A DNA stretch of 25,740 nucleotides from Candidatus Levyibacteriota bacterium (GTDB taxonomy: Bacteria; Patescibacteriota; Microgenomatia; Levybacterales; UBA12049), in the NCBI GenBank assembly GCA_016182225.1, contig JACOXV010000004.1:1-25740 (forward strand), read 5' to 3'. Of this stretch, positions 20,198 to 25,740 are shown piece after piece (position 1 is the first letter of the stretch; every line of letters begins with the position of its first letter). Under the pieces are notes generated by a model. That model saw only the letters and a program-made list of their open reading frames with translations. It made no database searches and had not been told where the DNA came from. Made by a program: the position numbers and the translations under genes.

Positions 20198-20740
20198 CTA
20201 AAACTTCTTTTTATCTATCATTACTTTTATCCAAGGAGCTAAAGATTCATAGATTCTTCCCTTTTTGTTTAACATCTCCTCTTTTGTTACCAAAGAAAGT
20301 CCATAGGCAAAATCGTAATTTGGAGTAGGAATTTTTTTTACCTTTGCTATTAAAATGTCACAAACCTCGTGTTCGGTAAATTCACTCTTTTTATCCTTGG
20401 CTTTATAATAAACTGCTCCTTCATTTACTATCTCCCCTACCAAATCTTTTTTTTGAATTCCCCACTCTCTCTTGAGACACTGATATGTAGCTTCAAGAGT
20501 AGTTTGCGATTTATCGTTAATATAAAGCTGGTGAGAGGAGGATGTTATATCAAAGACTCCATCAAATGCTACATGTTTTCTATGCTGAATAATGTAATAA
20601 TCTTTGTAAATTAACGCAACGGTTAGAGCTTTGTGCAGGATACCTTTTTTATGTGCTTCCCATTTCTCTATCTTTCCAATAACATTCCCCCTTTTATCGA
20701 CCTTAGCAATCATTTGTTTGTTTTTATAATAAGCGTTCAT
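20198..20740 (-). CDS. Nudix protein, isopentenyl-diphosphate isomerase type I-like
   Basis: A 180-residue Nudix-fold protein whose best pattern match is type I IPP isomerase: LHKALTVALI (from residue 35), DITSSSHQLY (64-73) where the enzyme has TNxCxHP, ATYQCLKREWGI (84-95) matching the RRCxYELG helix, and EHEVCDIL (123-130) matching ExEVCP. Glu92, Glu123 and Glu125 are kept, but the catalytic cysteine position is Ser. So isomerase activity is uncertain; a Nudix hydrolase is the alternative. It is the last gene of the isoprenoid operon, three bases after ispH. Confidence 0.65.
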   Translation of the reverse strand: MNAYYKNKQMIAKVDKRGNVIGKIEKWEAHKKGILHKALTVALIYKDYYIIQHRKHVAFDGVFDITSSSHQLYINDKSQTTLEATYQCLKREWGIQKKDLVGEIVNEGAVYYKAKDKKSEFTEHEVCDILIAKVKKIPTPNYDFAYGLSLVTKEEMLNKKGRIYESLAPWIKVMIDKKKF

Positions 20741-20743
20741 GTT

Positions 20744-21868
20744 TTATGCTGTCGTTCCATATTTTTCTGCCATCCTTTCCCACAAAGGAGTAAGATCCGG
20801 TCCTACGAAAAATCTTTCTTCATATTCTACTTCCCCAGTTTCGGAATTTATAACAGGCTCTTCCGTTTCCGGATTAATTCTTGGTTTTTTCTCAGTACTT
20901 GGGATAAATTTAACTATTGTTCCCCTATCTGTAAAATATTTAACTGTTCTCCATAGATATTCATCCAAAACTGATGCTCCTGATGTAATCATCAGTCTTT
21001 TAATACTTGGGCTAAACCACAGCGGATCAATATCTTCTGGGCCATCGACTAGAAAGGATGGTATTTTTGCTTCGTTTTTTCCTACATTTCTGAGCTCTTT
21101 TGAATTATGGCTAGTTTGAGAACCAACCACTAACAATGCATGAATTGGATTTTCTTGATCCTCAAGCCTTCTCCTAACTGCGTTTTGGCGATTGTCCGTG
21201 GCATAACAAATGCCTTCAGGATCTGGAATTTGAAGAGATGGATTTAGTTCTCTTAGTGATTTAATTTTTTCTACAACTCCAACAGTTGAAAGTGTAGTTT
21301 GGTTTAAGGATACAAAATCAACTTTACCATGATGAGGAAGAGTTTGATCATCCCCATCGATATCAACAAATGTATAACTTCCTTCCGGAAGAACTGATAA
21401 AACGCCTTCAGGTTCTGGATGTTTTTTGGTGCCGACATAAATGACATGTTTACCTTCTTTAACTGCCCTAAGCCCTGCTCTTTGAACTTTATATACCAAG
21501 AGACAGCCCGTATCAATATTTAACATCCCTCTTTCCTCAGATATTGCAGTTTGCTCTACATCTTCTGTATGCGCACTCATAACTCTAATTGATCCAACTG
21601 GAATTTTGTTTATATCTGATTCAACTATTAATCCCAAATCTGTGAGTACTTCCATAATCGATTTATTATGAACAATCGGATGAGTGGTATAGACAGGTTC
21701 TCTTCCTGCCACTATTCCCAAAACCTCAAAAGCCGTTTCTACGGCCATATTAACGCCTCCGCATGGTCCCCTGTCTCCTGCCACAATAACTTCCTCCACG
21801 CTAAATCCGGAAGGAGTCTCCACTGGTCCAACAGGCTCATATCCTGTTGCTACTAATGTTTCCGTCAT
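20744..21868 (-). CDS. ispH: 4-hydroxy-3-methylbut-2-enyl diphosphate reductase, divergent
   Basis: A 374-residue LytB/IspH protein, which makes IPP and DMAPP with a 4Fe-4S cluster. The three cluster cysteines are Cys36 (DRGPCGGV), Cys122 (DTGCLLV) and Cys221 (EGICYAT). His67 (PIVHN), His100 (SAHT, normally SAHG), KHPEPEG with Glu152, QTTLS and SQTSHNS are all visible. It is longer than the usual 310, with a C-terminal insert around INPETEEPVINSETGEVEYE. AAAGGAG lies seven bases before the ATG, which overlaps the upstream gene by four bases. Confidence 0.88.
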   Translation of the reverse strand: MTETLVATGYEPVGPVETPSGFSVEEVIVAGDRGPCGGVNMAVETAFEVLGIVAGREPVYTTHPIVHNKSIMEVLTDLGLIVESDINKIPVGSIRVMSAHTEDVEQTAISEERGMLNIDTGCLLVYKVQRAGLRAVKEGKHVIYVGTKKHPEPEGVLSVLPEGSYTFVDIDGDDQTLPHHGKVDFVSLNQTTLSTVGVVEKIKSLRELNPSLQIPDPEGICYATDNRQNAVRRRLEDQENPIHALLVVGSQTSHNSKELRNVGKNEAKIPSFLVDGPEDIDPLWFSPSIKRLMITSGASVLDEYLWRTVKYFTDRGTIVKFIPSTEKKPRINPETEEPVINSETGEVEYEERFFVGPDLTPLWERMAEKYGTTA

Positions 21869-22914
21869 GAGCTTCTCCTTTCAATTTTTTCAATCAGCTT
21901 TTCAAAACACATCTTTATTTTTCTATCCATCTTTTCTTTTATAAGGATATCTTTGGCTGTCTGGAAATTTTCTTTAATTATTTTTTCTCCGTAATCCATA
22001 GCTCCTGAATCAGCAAAAACTTTTCTAAGCTTTTGGTAGTCTTTCGTACCGATTCGTTTGCCAAAGAATTTATTTAGAGTCTCTATTTGATTTTTGGTTC
22101 CATTCCTAAAAATATAATTAGTGAAGAATGTATGTTGGTGGCCAGCAACGTCGCTAAAAGAACTTTTATGAGTTTGCTTGCTATCAAACTTAATGTCAAG
22201 CAAGTCGTCTTGAGTCTGAAACGCGATTCCCAAATGTTTTCCAAAATCTTCAAAAAATTTCTTGTTTTTTACTTCTTTGGCCAGAGTTGCTCCTATCAGC
22301 ATAGGTTTAACGAATGAATAATCAGCTGTTTTTAAAGTTATTTTTTGTAGGACTTTTTCATCTGTCGTGTTTTTTTCTTTGGTCAGACTGATATCTATCA
22401 TTTGTCCGAAAACTACCTCATCTGCCATTTGAAAAAAAATATCAAGCACTCTTTTTATTGATCTTTCATCAAATTTTTTATTGTTAATTAAATGATTTAG
22501 TGCCCAAGTAAGCATAAAATCTCCTATTAATATTGCCTGAGAATTGCCGTAATGTCTGGCACTTGTGTATTTGTTATTTAACTCTGAATCCGAAATAAAT
22601 TTATGAATTGTTTTTATGCTGTGTCTATAGTCAGCTTTATCCATTATGTCGTCATGAATAAGACAGAATGCGTGGAAAATTTCTATAAAAACAAAAAGTT
22701 CAATTGCATCTTTATCATTTTTTCCACCCGCAGATTTAAACGTGAGATAGGATAGATAAGGTCTTATTCTCTTCCCTTCCTCCATAAATTTTTTTAGATG
22801 CTGAAGATAAATTTTAATATCTTCATTCTTGTGGAGTGTTAGGCTTTTTATTTTCTTATTGAGTGTTTTTTGAAGGACAGGGTCAAGTTTTTTTTTAAAT
22901 TCTTCTAAGTCCAT
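21865..22914 (-). CDS. Prenyl diphosphate synthase, GGPP-type
   Basis: A trans-prenyltransferase that condenses IPP onto allylic diphosphates. It shows EEGKRIRPYL, the first aspartate motif HDDIMDKAD, FGQMID, KTADYSF and the second motif FQTQDDLLD. The first motif is the compact DDxxD, with Phe five residues before it, features of archaeal-type GGPP synthases rather than bacterial FPP synthases (which have DDxxxxD). ATG 22914 gives 349 residues and overlaps uppS by 20 bases; a TTG at 22962 would add 16. The product length is inferred. Confidence 0.85.
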   Translation of the reverse strand: MDLEEFKKKLDPVLQKTLNKKIKSLTLHKNEDIKIYLQHLKKFMEEGKRIRPYLSYLTFKSAGGKNDKDAIELFVFIEIFHAFCLIHDDIMDKADYRHSIKTIHKFISDSELNNKYTSARHYGNSQAILIGDFMLTWALNHLINNKKFDERSIKRVLDIFFQMADEVVFGQMIDISLTKEKNTTDEKVLQKITLKTADYSFVKPMLIGATLAKEVKNKKFFEDFGKHLGIAFQTQDDLLDIKFDSKQTHKSSFSDVAGHQHTFFTNYIFRNGTKNQIETLNKFFGKRIGTKDYQKLRKVFADSGAMDYGEKIIKENFQTAKDILIKEKMDRKIKMCFEKLIEKIERRSS

Positions 22915-23662
22915 GAGCTTTGGGTCTTCCGCCAAGTCTCCTTTCCCTTTTCGTGTAATCAATTATGGCATCAATAAATTCTTTTTCGCCTAAATCCGGA
23001 AGAAACTCTTTTATTGAGTAAAATTCTGCATTTTGAGCTAGCCATCCAAGATCTGATGTTCTCTGTTCGCCCGAGGTTCTTATTATAAGGTCCGCAGGTG
23101 CTATATTTCCATTTCCATCTCTTAATTTTTCAATAATATCAAGCGTTATTTTTTTGTTCTTTGGCAACTTTCTAATAGCCTCCATCATTCTAAGCTCTTG
23201 ATCTTGGCCCCCAAAGTCTATTGCTGCGCAGAAGTTTCTAGCGGAATTTTTTTTAGTCATATTTTCGGTCTTTTCAATTATTTCTTTTAAAGAATGGGGA
23301 ATTCTATCTTTTCTTCCAAGATGAAAAAATCTTACGTTTTTCTCCATGAGCTCATCAGCCATTTCCTTTATGGTTTCTTCAAATATCGCCATCAGCCCCT
23401 TTATCTCATCGTTTGATCTTTTCCAATTGTCTGCAGAAAATCCCCATACAGTAATTGTGCTGACGGGAAGTTCTTGAAGATTCCTTATCACCTTTTTTAG
23501 TACTTCTGCACCCTTTTTGTGGCCTACAACCGGAAGGCTATGGATTCTTTTAGCCCACCTCCCATTACCATCAGGAATAATTAAAATATGCTGAGGAAAT
23601 CTGTCTTCGGGAATGTTTTTTAGATTCGGAAAGCGCTTCCAGACACTATCGTCTTTTCTCAT
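22895..23662 (-). CDS. uppS: Undecaprenyl diphosphate synthase
   Basis: A 255-residue cis-prenyltransferase with IPDGNGRWAKR (Asp31 catalytic), VVGHKKGAE, WGFSADNWKR (usually FSTENW), DLIIRTSGEQR (191-201) and FLPDL. It supplies the lipid carrier for cell-wall precursors. Start at 23662, 13 bases after a TATAAT. The C-terminus runs on as GRPKAHGLRRI, slightly past the usual RRFGG end, in the overlap with the next gene. First gene of a four-gene minus-strand operon. Confidence 0.93.
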   Translation of the reverse strand: MRKDDSVWKRFPNLKNIPEDRFPQHILIIPDGNGRWAKRIHSLPVVGHKKGAEVLKKVIRNLQELPVSTITVWGFSADNWKRSNDEIKGLMAIFEETIKEMADELMEKNVRFFHLGRKDRIPHSLKEIIEKTENMTKKNSARNFCAAIDFGGQDQELRMMEAIRKLPKNKKITLDIIEKLRDGNGNIAPADLIIRTSGEQRTSDLGWLAQNAEFYSIKEFLPDLGEKEFIDAIIDYTKRERRLGGRPKAHGLRRI

Positions 23663-23675
23663 GATATAAGTGTAT

Positions 23676-23704
23676 ATTATACCTAATTAAGCTACATAAA
23701 ACAA
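23676..23704 (-). promoter_or_regulatory. Promoter of the isoprenoid operon
   Basis: On the minus strand TTGTTT (complement of 23699-23704) and TATAAT (complement of 23676-23681) are 17 bases apart. The start of transcription would be about six bases before the uppS ATG, nearly leaderless. Confidence 0.65.
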
Positions 23705-23733
23705 TTTTAAAAACAAATTTTATGCGTCGACGT

Positions 23734-23925
23734 CTACGAAAAAGTTAGAACCTCCTTTTCAGGGCGTAAATCCTCCAGAACGGGGGCTGCGGACGCCGCC
23801 ACAAAAACTAAAACAACGTGATCAATTTTGCAACTTTTCTGTTCTCCTATCTTAAGAGAAACGGTCTTACTACCCCTTCCTGGTTGACCTTCCAGAATGT
23901 CCTCGAAATGGGATTCAAACCTTAG
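23734..23925 (-). pseudogene. Unassigned open fragment in the uppS-ABC gap
   Basis: The 302-base gap between the diverging genes has a 63-codon minus-strand frame without any ATG, GTG or TTG near its beginning. It reads FESHFEDILEGQPGRG early and LEDLRPEKEVLTFS at its end (stop at 23734-23736), a protein-like composition in G+C-richer DNA. I do not recognise it. It may be the end of a gene whose beginning was lost, or chance. On the DNA level GGCGT/ACGCC and CCTCC/GGGGG around 23763-23797 could pair. Confidence 0.3.
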
Positions 23926-23949
23926 CTATAAAGCAATTAATAAAATAAT

Positions 23950-23958
23950 TGGTATACT
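23950..23958 (+). promoter_or_regulatory. Extended -10 promoter of the ABC gene
   Basis: TG-G-TATACT ends six bases before the ATG at 23965. As at 2146 and 2838, no -35 is apparent and a leaderless mRNA is predicted. Confidence 0.65.
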
Positions 23959-23964
23959 GAAGGT

Positions 23965-25630
23965 ATGAGAAAATCGTTGAATTATGGTTTTAAGGCACTT
24001 AATTTAGCTTGGCAAGCAAACGGCTTTTATGCTCTATTGGCAGTTTTTAGCCAGCTTTATGAAAGCACTTTGTACCCTCTTATTCAAGTAATCCTTTTAT
24101 CAAAGTTTCTTGATTTACTTGGCCAGGGGGAAAATTTAACGTTCTCCGATATTGGTTGGATGATAATTGTTTACCTTCTAGCTTCTCTTGTAAACCTAGC
24201 ATTGAAAAGCTTCCTTGATGTCAAAGAGTCCTTCCTGCAAACACAACAAGATAGCTTTATTGACCTACAGATAAGCAAAAAGCTTACCGAATTAGATCCT
24301 GCCACTTTTGAAAAGCCCGAATTTCAAGACCTTCTAGCTCAGCTTGAGGGAATTAAAGGGACTTTACAAGCGCACCTACTGAGATTCGTAGCGCTTATTG
24401 ATGCTGTTTTCAAATTCATTACCGCAGCAGTTATTTTATCGTTTATTTTCCCTTTATTCGCTCCTATTATTATTATCGCAACTATTCCATCCTACATTGC
24501 CTGGGACAGATTTAGAGTAAAAACCTGGCCATATTACGTTGAGAAGAGATCTACGGTTACGAGGGTTACGCAATACATTAAAAATTTATTGTCTTCTGAT
24601 TCAACCTCCAAAGAAGCGATCATCTTTAAGACAGGAGCTGTCCTATTGGGCAAAATAAAGAAAGAACAAAAATCTTACCTCTCAGAGTTTGCTAAAGCAA
24701 ATGACCCTTGGATAATTAGTATTACATTAGCCAGAGTATTTCAATTCGGCGTGTTTGCTTATACGCAATACCTCAACATCTCTAGAGTTTTACAAGGAGC
24801 CTTATCGATCGGACAATTCACGCTGATCTTCCAACAGTCTTTAAATCTTACGGTGAGCGCAGAAGAGATACTAAATCAGTATTCAAGTATGTCAGCACGT
24901 AATAAATATCTCGATAAATTCTTTGATTTCTTAGATACCAAAAAGGTCATCAATACGCCTTCCAAGCCATTGGCTATTCCAAATAAACCCGCTCCGCCTA
25001 TCATAGAATTTAAAGATCTCTCGTTCAGATATCCTGGGACGGAAAGAGACATCTTAAAAGATTTTAATCTAACTATTAAAAGTGGTGAAAAAATTGCGTT
25101 GGTTGGAGAAAATGGAGCAGGTAAAACTACCTTAATTAAGCTACTGCTTAGATTTTATGATGTAACCGAAGGCGAATTTCGGTGACTTAACAAAAGTTCA
25201 GGAAGAAAAATTGCTAAAGGAAGCGATTGAGAAATCCGGAGCAGATGAATATATAGATATTCTACCGGATAAGTACAATCAGGTAGTTGGTAAAATGTTC
25301 GAAGGAGGAATTGATTTGTCTGGCGGACAGTGGCAAAAACTTGCTCTGGCGAGAGCTTTCTTCCGAAACTCGCCTATACTTATCCTCGATGAGCCAACAA
25401 GTGCAATTGACGCAAAAGCAGAGTACGAAATTTTTAAGAAAGTTCAAAGCTTGCAAAAAGACAAGACTGTTTTAATAATTTCTCATAGATTTTCAACGGT
25501 ACGAAATGCAGACAGAATACTTGTTTTAGATGAAGGGAAAATAATTGAAGAAGGAAGCCATGAGCATCTCATGGAGGAAAAAGGATTGTATGCTGAGCTA
25601 TTTAATATTCAGGCGCAAGGATACAAATAG
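23965..25630 (+). pseudogene. ABC transporter, fused membrane and ATPase domains, broken by a deletion
   Basis: The first frame (23965-25185, 406 residues) holds about six membrane segments and the ATPase start IIEFKDLSFRYPG with Walker A GENGAGKT (381-388), then stops at TGA after VTEGEFR. The second frame (from about 25181) continues GDLTKVQEEKLLKEAIEKSG, then signature LSGGQ, Walker B ILILDEP and the H-loop His. The 40 or so residues between Walker A and the helical domain, with the Q-loop, are missing. So it is an out-of-frame internal deletion at about 25172-25184. Type: half-size exporter (MsbA-like organisation); substrate unknown. Confidence 0.85.
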
Positions 25631-25699
25631 AATGAGGCTCTGAATGGCAGGGCTACTGTCCTCAGTTTTCCCAACGCGTCCTTGAAGTACGGACCTTAA
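25631..25699 (+). other. Short G+C-richer open tail after the ABC gene
   Basis: Directly after the ABC stop codon the same frame stays open for 22 codons, ending LKYGP and TAA at 25697-25699. The block is richer in G+C than its surroundings and reads like the end of a protein, but the fragment is too short to identify. An imperfect inverted repeat CCTTAATC/GATTAGG follows at 25694-25713. Nothing else is seen to the end of the window. Confidence 0.25.
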
Positions 25700-25740
25700 T
25701 CTTAAAGATTAGGATTATAGTAATAATTTGCAATTCTTTC

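Noticed and set aside
23905..23922. A tRNA T-arm-like string on the minus strand (GGTTTGAATCCC)
   Set aside because: The loop lacks the conserved C56 and no acceptor, D or anticodon arms can be built around it.
25172..25190. Recoded TGA read-through in the ABC gene
   Set aside because: TGA ends L16, L17 and the prenyl synthase, and the continuation is in another frame with about 40 residues missing.
25694..25713. Terminator after the ABC gene
   Set aside because: The CCTTAATC/GATTAGG stem has a bulge and is followed by ATTATAG, not a T-run.

Overview
The window looks like a chromosomal segment of a Candidate Phyla Radiation (Patescibacteria) bacterium, most likely of the Microgenomates side. 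The evidence is an A+T-rich genome, a tightly packed ribosomal protein super-operon with no L30 gene between S5 and L15 (L30 loss is a known CPR trait), shortened or lengthened ribosomal proteins, few introduced metabolic genes, and weak Shine-Dalgarno sequences. TGA is used as a normal stop (for example L16, L17 and the prenyl synthase), which excludes the TGA=Gly lineages. The exact lineage is an inference.

Layout, left to right: a small membrane protein (53-388); tuf and rpsJ (578-2104); two non-ribosomal genes, a VTT-domain membrane protein and a YbaK-like deacylase, wedged between rpsJ and rplC (2162-3318); a 358-base control region with promoter, possible 12-residue leader peptide, intrinsic terminator and a second long hairpin (3319-3676); the S10/spc block L3-L4-L23-L2-S19-L22-S3-L16-L29-S17-L14-L24-L5-S14-S8-L6-L18-S5-L15-SecY (3677-13725); adenylate kinase, a UPF0200-like P-loop protein and methionine aminopeptidase (13804-15667); a new promoter and structured leader feeding the alpha block infA-L36-S13-S11-S4-rpoA-L17-L13-S9 (15756-20195). 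On the minus strand a four-gene isoprenoid operon runs from UppS through a prenyl diphosphate synthase and IspH to an IDI-like Nudix protein (23662 down to 20198). The right end has a broken ABC exporter gene (23965-25630) flanked by unassigned G+C-richer scraps.

The most interesting material is between the genes. (1) About a dozen spacers hold degenerate tandem arrays with a strict 7-base or 8-base period, several of them self-complementary. Two of the 7-base arrays lie inside reading frames, in the N-terminal extension of L4 and the C-terminal extension of L17. (2) Non-ribosomal genes are repeatedly preceded by a -10 box (often extended TGnTATAMT) only 7-13 bases before the start codon, which predicts leaderless or nearly leaderless mRNAs. 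(3) Three ribosome-related promoters (tuf, rplC, infA) are each followed at once by a terminator-like hairpin with a T-run, suggesting attenuation control. (4) Two out-of-frame deletion-like junctions, S19/L22 and the ABC ATPase, either are real lesions or expose assembly errors.

All calls are from reading the sequence; no database search or folding program was run.
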